64,000 nt of DNA from JABCZH01 sp963803775 (GTDB lineage Bacteria; Acidobacteriota; Terriglobia; Terriglobales; Acidobacteriaceae), in assembly GCA_963803775.1 (NCBI GenBank), contig CAWDNS010000006.1:310001-374000 (forward strand), in the 5' to 3' direction. This document shows, in pieces, positions 41,977 through 50,133 of the stretch. Every line of letters begins with the position of its first letter. Position 1 is the first letter of the stretch. The position numbers were made by a program, and so were the translations under genes. The notes under the pieces were generated by a model. It made no database searches. It was not told the DNA's origin and worked only from the letters and a program-made list of their open reading frames with translations.

Positions 41977-44414
41977 TGGAAGCTTTGCTCAAAGATATTC
42001 GCTATGCGTTCCGCATGCTGAGGAAGAGTCCCGGCTTTACCGCGGTCGCTGTGATTACGCTGGCGCTGGGTATCGGCGCCAATACCGCGATCTTTAGTGT
42101 GGTGAATGCCGTCCTGCTTCGTCCTCTGCCTTATCCCAATGCCAACCGTCTAGTGATGATTTGGGAAAAACGCCTGCCTGACGGCGAACAGGAGAACACC
42201 ACTTCGCCCGCAACGTTTCTGAACTGGAGAGAGCACGCCACCGTATTTGAGCAGACCGCTGCGTGCTTCAACTGGACCAAGGTCCTGACCGGAGGCGCAG
42301 CGCCAGAGCGGCTCAATGTGCAGGAGGTGAGCCCCAATTTCTTTGCTCTGCTGGGTGTGAACGCGGTGCTGGGCCGCACACTGCTGGCTTCTGAGGACAG
42401 TGTGGATGGCGCCAACGACGTAGTGGTGCTCAGCTTTGAGCTGTGGCAGCGCCGCTTTGGTTCCGACCCGCGAATTGTGGGCCGTAACATTGTGCTGAAT
42501 GGCAAGCCGCAAACCGTGGTGGGCGTGATGCCCCGTGGATTCAAGTTTTTCGTGAAGCACGGGTCTTTCGGACAAGAACAGCCCCAGGCATGGCTTCCGC
42601 TAACTTTCTCCGAGAAGGATCCCAGCTTTCATGGACGCTATCTACAGGCCGTTGGTTTGCTGCGTCCGGGGGTGACGTTGCCGCAGGCGCAGTCGGCCAT
42701 GACCAGCCTGGCACTGAGTCTGGAAGCTCAGGATCCGGAGTCAATGAAGAACTGGACGGTGAACCTGGTTCCGTTGCGCACTCAATTTGTAGGTGCAATT
42801 CAGCCTGCGTTGCAGGTTCTGCTGGGGGCGGTTGGGCTGGTGTTGCTGATCGTATGCGCGAACGTGGCTACGCTCCTGCTCGCGCGTTCCAAGTCGCGAA
42901 GTCACGAAATTGCCATCCGGGTCGCGCTCGGGGCGAAACCGTGGCTAGTGATTCGGCAAGTTCTCACAGAAAGTTGCTTGCTCGCGGCGCTGGGCGCGGC
43001 AGCGGGATTACTGCTGGCACGGTGGTGCGCAAGTGCGCTGCTGGCGCTCGCTCCCAAGGGTCTCATCCCGCTGGAAGGCGCACAAGTTGACTTGCGGGTT
43101 CTTGTCTTCACTGCCGGGATTGCGGTGTTGACCGGTTTGCTCTTCGGAGTTGTGCCCGCGGTTCAGGCTGCCCGCGCTCGCCCAAATGCCGAACTGAAAG
43201 AAGGTGGCCGCAGCGGTTCCGAGAGTGTTCACAGCGGGCGAGCCCGCAATAGCTTTGTGGTAGCCGAGATCGCGCTGGCGTTGGTTCTTCTTGCCGGCTC
43301 GGGACTATTGATTCGCAGCTTCGGCCGCCTGATGGCAGTCGATCCTGGCTTTCAGTCCAAGGGAATATTGACTGCTCGCGTGGAGCTGCCGGGTTCTAAG
43401 TATAAAGACGACGCGAAAATCTCCGAGTTCTACGCGCAACTATTGGAGCGCGTCCGGCAGTTGCCGGGAGTGCGCTCGGCCAGCGCTGATGCCTACCTGC
43501 CATTCGCTGGGGGCATTTCCAGTACAGGAGTGGAAGTGGAAGGCCGTCCACCGCTTCCAGCTGCCGAACAGCCTGAGGTCGATGTCGCGGTCGTCGAACC
43601 GCATTTCTTCGAGACGCTGGGAATCCTACTACTGAGGGGAAGATCGTTCACTGACCGCGAAGCCCGGGAAGTCAGCCACACGGTTGTCATCAGCCAGTCG
43701 ATGGCTAAGAAACTATGGCCGAATGAAGACCCTGTCGGGAAGCGTGTCACCATCCACATGAAGGACGTGGACGTGCCGAGCCAGGTGATCGGCGTGGTGG
43801 GCGACGTCAAACAAGCCGGCCTCGATGCCGAGGTTAATGCCACGGCATATTGGCCGCATCCCGAACTTGCTTACAACTTTATGACGCTGGTGATTCGTAC
43901 CGACGGCGACCCATTGGCGCTGGCGCCTGCGGTCCGGCAAGCGGTTTGGAGTCTGGACAAAGATCAACCGGTGGCTGACATCAGGTCGATGGAAGATCTG
44001 CTCTGGGTGTCGCTGGCGCGGGCTCGATTCAGTACGGTGGTGCTGGGAGTGTTTGCCGGAATGGCGCTGCTATTGGCCATCACCGGGATTTACGGCGTGG
44101 TTTCTTATAGCGTCGCCGAACGCACGCGAGAGATTGGCATTCGCGTGGCGCTGGGCGCGCAGCGGACGGACGTCCTACGCATGGTTTTGCGGCAGGGCTT
44201 GATTCTCTCCGGATTCGGCATCGCCATAGGAATGGCGGTAGCACTGGGGGCGACGCGATTGCTGACCAGCTTGTTGTTCGGGACCAGCCCCAGCGATCCG
44301 GCCACCTTTGCCAGCGTTGCCGGTCTGCTGATCGCGGTGGTCTTGTCGGCTTGCTACGTGCCGGCAAGAAATGCCATGAAAGTCGATCCCATGGTTGCGC
44401 TGAGGTATGAGTAA
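41976..44414 (+). CDS. ADOP-family ABC permease 3
   Basis: 812 residues. The frame opens with a GTG at 41973, but the ATG at 41976 gives the family's usual MEALLKDIRYAFRMLRKSPGFT start. TM1 carries TLALGIGANTAIFSVVN. The first FtsX block contains CANVATLLLARSKSRSHEIAIRVALG; the second ends VPARNAMKVDPMVALRYE. The periplasmic domain 1 holds the WEKRLPDGEQENTTSP loop, longer than in permease 5. It is coupled to permease 2 through TGATG. Membership is firm; the exported substrate is unknown. Confidence 0.95.
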   Translation: MEALLKDIRYAFRMLRKSPGFTAVAVITLALGIGANTAIFSVVNAVLLRPLPYPNANRLVMIWEKRLPDGEQENTTSPATFLNWREHATVFEQTAACFNWTKVLTGGAAPERLNVQEVSPNFFALLGVNAVLGRTLLASEDSVDGANDVVVLSFELWQRRFGSDPRIVGRNIVLNGKPQTVVGVMPRGFKFFVKHGSFGQEQPQAWLPLTFSEKDPSFHGRYLQAVGLLRPGVTLPQAQSAMTSLALSLEAQDPESMKNWTVNLVPLRTQFVGAIQPALQVLLGAVGLVLLIVCANVATLLLARSKSRSHEIAIRVALGAKPWLVIRQVLTESCLLAALGAAAGLLLARWCASALLALAPKGLIPLEGAQVDLRVLVFTAGIAVLTGLLFGVVPAVQAARARPNAELKEGGRSGSESVHSGRARNSFVVAEIALALVLLAGSGLLIRSFGRLMAVDPGFQSKGILTARVELPGSKYKDDAKISEFYAQLLERVRQLPGVRSASADAYLPFAGGISSTGVEVEGRPPLPAAEQPEVDVAVVEPHFFETLGILLLRGRSFTDREAREVSHTVVISQSMAKKLWPNEDPVGKRVTIHMKDVDVPSQVIGVVGDVKQAGLDAEVNATAYWPHPELAYNFMTLVIRTDGDPLALAPAVRQAVWSLDKDQPVADIRSMEDLLWVSLARARFSTVVLGVFAGMALLLAITGIYGVVSYSVAERTREIGIRVALGAQRTDVLRMVLRQGLILSGFGIAIGMAVALGATRLLTSLLFGTSPSDPATFASVAGLLIAVVLSACYVPARNAMKVDPMVALRYE

Positions 44415-44427
44415 GAAGGGAGGCAAC

Positions 44428-46863
44428 ATGACAGGAACACTTCACGATCTCCGCTACGCAACGCGCGGTTTGCGCAAGAGCCCAGCCTTCATGGTAGTCG
44501 CGGCGCTGACACTGGCACTTGGCATCGGCGCGAACGTTGCCGTCTTCAGCGTGATGAACGCCATTCTGCTGAACCCGAGTGGCATTCCGCATCCCGAAAG
44601 TGTGATCGCCCTCCGCGCCAAGTATTCTTTGGCCGATCTTTCGAACATCAGTATTTCGGCGCCGGATTTCGGCGACGCCGTGACCGGCAAGGACGTTATC
44701 ACTTCCGCCGCTGTGCTTCAGGCCGCGAACTTTAATTACAGCAGCAATGGCACAACGCCTGAGCGATTGGTAGGCGCTAACGTCTCGTGGCAATGGTTCG
44801 ACGTCTTCTGGGCCAGCCCTTACCTGGGACGAGTTTTTCGGCCTGAAGAAGACCAGCCTAACGCCAATCATGAAGCCGTGCTTTCCTACCACACCTGGAA
44901 GCAACGATTCGGCGGAGACCCTGCCATCGTGGGAAAGAGTCTTCTTCTAAACCAAGAGTCCTATCAGGTAGTGGGGGTGATGCGTTCCGACTTCGATTGG
45001 CCGAATGGCACGGAGCTATGGACGCCGATCGGCCTTCCTTCGAGCCAATACTTCGATCGCAAATTCCGCCATAACGAGAATCTTTTTGGTGTGGCTCGAC
45101 TGCGCCCCGGTGTAAGCGTCGCCCAAGCCAATGCGTATCTGCGCCTCAAGTCGGCGCAGGAAATTGCCGCGGAAGGGCGAGGCAGCTACAGCGATAGCTC
45201 GGGCTGGGGAATGTTTGCCATGCCGCTGGTCGAGTTTGTAGCTGGCAATTTACGAAAACCTCTACTCATTCTGCTGGCAGCGGTCGCGACGGTGTTACTG
45301 ATCGCGTGCGCTAACATCGCCGGCTTGCTGCTGGCTCGCGCGACCGGCAGACAGCACGAAGTCTCCATTCAAATCGCCCTGGGAGCAGGGAATGGACGAT
45401 TGGTGCGGCAGGCCTTATTGGAAAGCCTCGTACTGGCGGCGACGGGAGTCTTGCTCGGTCTTATCCTCGCTCATTTCGCGATTCCATTGTTACTGTTATT
45501 TGCGCCTGCGAGTCTTGCGGCCAATCTCACTGTACAAATGGGCGGTCCGGTATTGCTTTATGTCACGGTGATTGGGGTAGCTTGTGTGCTTTTGTGTGGA
45601 ACAGTTCCGGCTTGGCACATGACCCATAGCCGATGGTTCCAGGTGCTGCAAGAAGGCGGCCGGTCGGGCACTTCCGGCAAGGTGCGACAACGCCTGCGCT
45701 CTACGCTTGTAGTCGGCGAGATCGCTCTGGCGATGTTGCTTTTGGTGAGCGCGGGACTGTTGCTCCGCAGCCTGGCACAGGTCGAACGTCTCGATACAGG
45801 TTTCGAGCCGCATGGATTGATGACTGCCGTTTTTTCGCTTCCTCCTGCTTACAAAACCAATGAGCAACAGTCGGCATTTCTGGCGGCCGCTGAACAGGAA
45901 CTAAGAAATATTCCGGGAGTGAAAGATGCCGCGCTCTCCGACGCGCTGCCATTTTCGGCAAACGGAGGTTTATCATCTTTCGAAATCAAGGGGCGGGTCA
46001 CGCCGCCCGACGACCCCGGCCCACACGGCAGTATTCGACTCATCTCCCCCAGTTACTTCTCGACGCTCCGCATTCCGCTGCTGCGCGGCCGGTTCTTTAC
46101 CCCAGAAGACCGGGCGAAAACCGAACAGGTGGCCATCATCGATACCACGCTCGCCCATCAATATTGGCCGAATGAGGATCCCCTCGGGCAGCACATTGGT
46201 TTTGGGGACCCCTCTCCCTGGATGACGGTTGTCGGAATCGTGGCTCACGCCAAGAGTTCGTCGCTGGAGGCCGATGTCAAAGAAGGCTTCTATTTCCTTC
46301 CGCTGTCGCAGAGTCCGAATCAGACTGGCGAGATCGCAGTCCGCACGGACAGCGCGAATCCCGAAAGTGTTGCCGGCGCCATGCAAGCGGCCATCCGCCG
46401 TGTGGATCCTAATCAGCCTCTTTATGCCTTGCAGACCATGGAGGAGCGCGTTGACGGTTCGCTGGTCGGCCGTCGTTTTCTAGTGGTCCTGCTTTCAATT
46501 TTTGCTGGACTCGCGTTGTTGCTGGCCGCATTAGGTCTGTACGGAGTGATTAGCTATTCGGTGCGATTACGAACCCGCGAGCTGGGCATTCGCGTGGCTC
46601 TAGGGGCAGAGCGCGGAGATGTTCTGCGGTTGATTCTCGGTCAAGGGGTAAGGCTGGCTGGCCTCGGTCTGATTTTGGGGATAGTTGCGACGTTCATTGC
46701 CGGGCGCGCGCTGTCGAGTCTGCTTTACAACGTGAGTCTGTTCAATCCGCTCACTTTGTTGTTGACTTCGCTGCTGCTGTTGGCCACGGTGCTGCTGGCC
46801 AGCTATTTGCCAGCGCACTGGGCGACCAAGGTACAGCCGATGGTGGCGCTGCGAGATGAATAA
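44428..46863 (+). CDS. ADOP-family ABC permease 4
   Basis: 811 residues from the ATG at 44428, chosen over 44407 for its GGGAGG ribosome site and because it starts where the paralogues start. It is the most divergent of the set: the N-terminal motif reads LHDLRYATRGLRKSPAF and the helix TLALGIGANVAVFSVMN; the C-terminal motif reads ATKVQPMVALRDE instead of KVDPMVALRYE. The first FtsX block has CANIAGLLLARATGRQHEVSIQIALG. The divergence suggests it joined or diverged earlier than the others. Confidence 0.93.
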   Translation: MTGTLHDLRYATRGLRKSPAFMVVAALTLALGIGANVAVFSVMNAILLNPSGIPHPESVIALRAKYSLADLSNISISAPDFGDAVTGKDVITSAAVLQAANFNYSSNGTTPERLVGANVSWQWFDVFWASPYLGRVFRPEEDQPNANHEAVLSYHTWKQRFGGDPAIVGKSLLLNQESYQVVGVMRSDFDWPNGTELWTPIGLPSSQYFDRKFRHNENLFGVARLRPGVSVAQANAYLRLKSAQEIAAEGRGSYSDSSGWGMFAMPLVEFVAGNLRKPLLILLAAVATVLLIACANIAGLLLARATGRQHEVSIQIALGAGNGRLVRQALLESLVLAATGVLLGLILAHFAIPLLLLFAPASLAANLTVQMGGPVLLYVTVIGVACVLLCGTVPAWHMTHSRWFQVLQEGGRSGTSGKVRQRLRSTLVVGEIALAMLLLVSAGLLLRSLAQVERLDTGFEPHGLMTAVFSLPPAYKTNEQQSAFLAAAEQELRNIPGVKDAALSDALPFSANGGLSSFEIKGRVTPPDDPGPHGSIRLISPSYFSTLRIPLLRGRFFTPEDRAKTEQVAIIDTTLAHQYWPNEDPLGQHIGFGDPSPWMTVVGIVAHAKSSSLEADVKEGFYFLPLSQSPNQTGEIAVRTDSANPESVAGAMQAAIRRVDPNQPLYALQTMEERVDGSLVGRRFLVVLLSIFAGLALLLAALGLYGVISYSVRLRTRELGIRVALGAERGDVLRLILGQGVRLAGLGLILGIVATFIAGRALSSLLYNVSLFNPLTLLLTSLLLLATVLLASYLPAHWATKVQPMVALRDE

Positions 46864-46877
46864 CAGGTTGAACTGAA

Positions 46878-49301
46878 ATGGAGAATCTGATCCAGGACGT
46901 TCGTTACGGCTTGCGCATGCTGCGGAAGTCTCCTGGCTTTACCGTGGTCGCCGTGGTCACGCTGGCGCTGGGCATTGGCGCCAATACTGCTATGTTCAGC
47001 GTGATCAACTCGGTGCTGCTACATTCGCTGCCGTTTCACGATCCCGACCGCATCATGGTGGTGTGGAAGACCATGTCGAATGGCCAGCCTAACGCTTTCT
47101 CCACGCCGGCGTTTCTGGAAATGCAGCAGCAGGGAGACATTCTGGCGCACATGGGCGCTTTCTCCAGCGTTAGTTATAACCTGGCAGGGAAGGATGTTCC
47201 GGAGCGGATCGCCGGCGGAAAAGTGAACTACAATTTGTTTCCTGTCCTCGGAGTACAGCCAACTCTGGGCCGTGGATTTTCGCCGGAGGAAGATCATCCC
47301 GGTGCGGGTGGATTCGTCATCCTGAGCCATGCGATGTGGCAGACACGGTTTGACTCGAGCACTAGCATTTTGGGAAAAGTTGTCAATCTGGACGGCGCTC
47401 CTTTCACCGTGGTGGGCGTTATGCCTCGCGGTTTTCATGTGCTCACGGACCAGGAACTGTTTTGGGTTCCATTGCAAATGGAGACCGCGAACGCGCAGGC
47501 CTCTGCCCGCAATCTGCACTGGCTGTTTGCATTTACCCGGCTGCCTCCGGGAAGCACGCAAAAACAACAGGAGGCGGTGCTGAAGACGATCGCCGAGCGC
47601 TTGAAGGCGCAGGATCCCAAGGGAGAAGGCGGTTTCGGCGTCACATTGATGCCCATCAGTGTGTTCCTAAACGGCGACGTGAAACCAGTTTTGCTATTGC
47701 TGATGGGAGCAGTGGCTTTCGTTCTCCTAATTGCCTGCTCCAACGTGGCGAATCTCTTGCTCGCACGCGGGACTATGCGGAGGCGGGAGCTCTCCATCCG
47801 CACTGCGCTCGGCGCCGCACGCAGCCGGGTGATTTTGCAATTGCTGACGGAGAGCGTACTGCTTTCGACGTTAGGCGGGGTTTTGGGATTAACTCTGGCG
47901 TGGACTGCGATCAAGGTGCTGGTTGCAATTCATCCCGCCAGCATCCCTGCCGTGGACACGGTTGCCATTGACCTCAGCGTGCTGGGTTACACGATCCTGC
48001 TGTGCGGTGTGGTTGGCATTTTGTTTGGAGTTTTTCCCGCACTCGATGCCTCCCGGATAAACGTCAGCGAGACGTTAAAGGAAGGATCGCGAGGAAGCAC
48101 CGGAGGTTTCGGCAAATACCGCGTGGTGCTGGTGGTTACAGAGACAGCCCTGGCCTCGATCTTGTTGATTGGAGCGGGCTTGTCACTCAAGAGTTTATGG
48201 CACGCGGAGAGTATCGAGCCGGGATTCAATCCGACGAATGAATTGACTTTCCGCATCGCGTCGCCGGCGCAATACAAGGGTGAGCGTATCCCGCTTTTCT
48301 ATCAACAAGTATTAGAGCGAGTGCGGACATTGCCTGGGATTCAGTCGGCGGTGCTGGCGAGAAACCTGCCCATGAGCGGCTCTGACCCGTCGATGGCGAT
48401 CTCGATTGAAGGCACACCGCCGCCGCCGAATCAGATTCCCATTGTGACGCGTTTTCGTGCCATTGGACCGGAATATTTCGGCGGCTTGCAGATTGCGCTC
48501 AAGAGCGGTCGCGAGTTCAACGATCACGATACGGCAGCGGCTCCGAAAGTTGTAGTTGTCAGCGAGAGCCTGGCCAAACTTTATTGGCCAAAAGAAGATG
48601 CAATCGGTAAGCGGCTCAAGCCTGAAATTACCGGTGGCGAATGGTACTCGGTGGTGGGAGTGGCCTCCGACGTCCGGCATTGGGCGGCTGATGTCACCGA
48701 CGTCGAACCTACTGCCTATTATCCCTACACGCAACTGCCAGAGGCATTTCTACCGCAGTTCGAAGGCAGCATGAGCATAGCGGTTCGCAGCGCGAGCAGC
48801 ACGGGCCAGCTCAGTTCGATTCGCGCGGCTGTGGCCCAAGTGGATGCGACCGTCCCAGTTTATGGCGTGAAAAGCATGGAAGAAATGGTTTCCGATTCCG
48901 GGTCGCTGCGGCGCTTCGATATGTGGTTGATTGGGACTTTCGCCACCTTGGCGCTGACATTGGCTGCTGTCGGCATTTATGGAGTCATGGCTTACTCGGT
49001 CTCGCAGCGTACCCGGGAAATAGGAATCCGCATTGCGCTCGGCGCACAACGCACGAATGTTCTACGCCTCATTATGGGCCAGGGAGCCAAACTGGCCTTG
49101 GCCGGCGTGCTAGTCGGAGTTGCGGGTGCGCTCGGCCTGACGCGCCTTATGGCGAGTTTGTTGTTTGGCGTGAGCGCACGAGACTTAACGACGTTCTCGA
49201 TCGTTCCGGTGATCGTGCTGGCGCTGATTTTGGTTGGTTGCTATATCCCGGCTTATCGAGCCACCAAGCTCGATCCGTTGGAGGCGTTGCGGGAAGAGTG
49301 A
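46878..49301 (+). CDS. ADOP-family ABC permease 5
   Basis: 807 residues. Signature LIQDVRYGLRMLRKSPGFT then TLALGIGANTAMFSVIN. The FtsX block contains CSNVANLLLARGTMRRRELSIRTALG; the C-terminus ends YRATKLDPLEALREE, again unlike the DPMVALRYE of others. It follows permease 4 by 14 bases and is followed by 113 bases that hold a repeat (49328-49397) and the second ATPase. It therefore ends the first block of permeases. Confidence 0.95.
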   Translation: MENLIQDVRYGLRMLRKSPGFTVVAVVTLALGIGANTAMFSVINSVLLHSLPFHDPDRIMVVWKTMSNGQPNAFSTPAFLEMQQQGDILAHMGAFSSVSYNLAGKDVPERIAGGKVNYNLFPVLGVQPTLGRGFSPEEDHPGAGGFVILSHAMWQTRFDSSTSILGKVVNLDGAPFTVVGVMPRGFHVLTDQELFWVPLQMETANAQASARNLHWLFAFTRLPPGSTQKQQEAVLKTIAERLKAQDPKGEGGFGVTLMPISVFLNGDVKPVLLLLMGAVAFVLLIACSNVANLLLARGTMRRRELSIRTALGAARSRVILQLLTESVLLSTLGGVLGLTLAWTAIKVLVAIHPASIPAVDTVAIDLSVLGYTILLCGVVGILFGVFPALDASRINVSETLKEGSRGSTGGFGKYRVVLVVTETALASILLIGAGLSLKSLWHAESIEPGFNPTNELTFRIASPAQYKGERIPLFYQQVLERVRTLPGIQSAVLARNLPMSGSDPSMAISIEGTPPPPNQIPIVTRFRAIGPEYFGGLQIALKSGREFNDHDTAAAPKVVVVSESLAKLYWPKEDAIGKRLKPEITGGEWYSVVGVASDVRHWAADVTDVEPTAYYPYTQLPEAFLPQFEGSMSIAVRSASSTGQLSSIRAAVAQVDATVPVYGVKSMEEMVSDSGSLRRFDMWLIGTFATLALTLAAVGIYGVMAYSVSQRTREIGIRIALGAQRTNVLRLIMGQGAKLALAGVLVGVAGALGLTRLMASLLFGVSARDLTTFSIVPVIVLALILVGCYIPAYRATKLDPLEALREE

Positions 49302-49327
49302 TTGGTCTCTTAGCGAGTTGAGCGAAA

Positions 49328-49397
49328 CCTTTGCGATCTTTTGCGGTCAAAAGCTTTGACCGCAAAGTTCACGAAGACAACGCAAAGGACGCAAAGA
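49328..49397. repeat. TTTGCG variant of the CTTTGTG palindromic repeat (locus E)
   Basis: Left unit CCTTTGCGATCTTTTGCGGTC and right unit GACCGCAAAG…ACGCAAAGGACGCAAAG form an imperfect palindrome with a central TTGCGGTCAAA-AGC-TTTGACCGCAA core. It lies between permease 5 and ATPase 2, the only large gap in the run, and may terminate or stabilise the transcript. Confidence 0.65.
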
Positions 49398-49414
49398 GTC
49401 ATTGGGAGTGACAC

Positions 49415-50122
49415 ATGATTCAGCTACGTAATATTGAACGCACTTATAAAACCGGCGCCGGAGTCACTTATGTGCTTCGCCGTATCAACCTCGATATTCG
49501 GGATGGCGAGTTCATCACCGTGATGGGTCCTTCCGGCTCGGGGAAATCCACCCTGATGAGCATTCTCGGCATGCTGGATGATACTTGGGCAGGCGAATAC
49601 ACGTTCCTCGATCAGGAAGTCCACAAACTCGACCGCAAGAAGCGCGCCGAGCTGAACCGCAAATACATTGGGTTCGTTTTCCAGAGCTATCACCTGCTTG
49701 ACAACTTGACGGTTTACGAAAATCTGGACGTTCCTTTGTCTTACCGCAATATTTCCCGCAGCCAGCGTGCCAGCATGGTTGCCGAGATCCTCGATCGCTT
49801 CCAGATTGTAGGCAAGAAAGATCTTTATCCCAGCCAGCTTTCTGGTGGACAACAGCAACTGGTGGGCGTGGCCCGCGCCGTGGTGGGCAATCCGAAGCTG
49901 ATTCTCGCCGACGAGCCCACGGGCAATCTGCACTCCAGCCAATCGAAGGAAATTATGGACTTGTTCAAGAAGTTGAATGACGGGGGAACCACCATCATTC
50001 AGGTCACACATTCTGAGGTGAACGCCGCTTATGGACACCGGACGATTCAATTGTTCGATGGGTGGATCACCAGCGATCCGGCAAATCCACAAGCGAGGAT
50101 TCCGGCGGTAGCAACGCCGTAA
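49415..50122 (+). CDS. ABC transporter ATPase with altered signature and D-loop, ATPase 2
   Basis: 235 residues. Walker A GPSGSGKS (38-45), Q-loop in FVFQSYHLL and Walker B LILADEP are intact. The signature reads LSGGQQQLVGVARA: Leu149 replaces the usual Arg. The D-loop reads TGNLHSSQ: His173 replaces Asp. The H-loop is VTHSEVN. Walker A, Walker B and the H-loop needed for hydrolysis are present, but the D-loop change could alter the hydrolysis cycle. It lies after five permeases and 11 bases before permease 6, so it probably serves the second block. Confidence 0.92.
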   Translation: MIQLRNIERTYKTGAGVTYVLRRINLDIRDGEFITVMGPSGSGKSTLMSILGMLDDTWAGEYTFLDQEVHKLDRKKRAELNRKYIGFVFQSYHLLDNLTVYENLDVPLSYRNISRSQRASMVAEILDRFQIVGKKDLYPSQLSGGQQQLVGVARAVVGNPKLILADEPTGNLHSSQSKEIMDLFKKLNDGGTTIIQVTHSEVNAAYGHRTIQLFDGWITSDPANPQARIPAVATP

Positions 50123-50133
50123 GCGGAAGCCAC

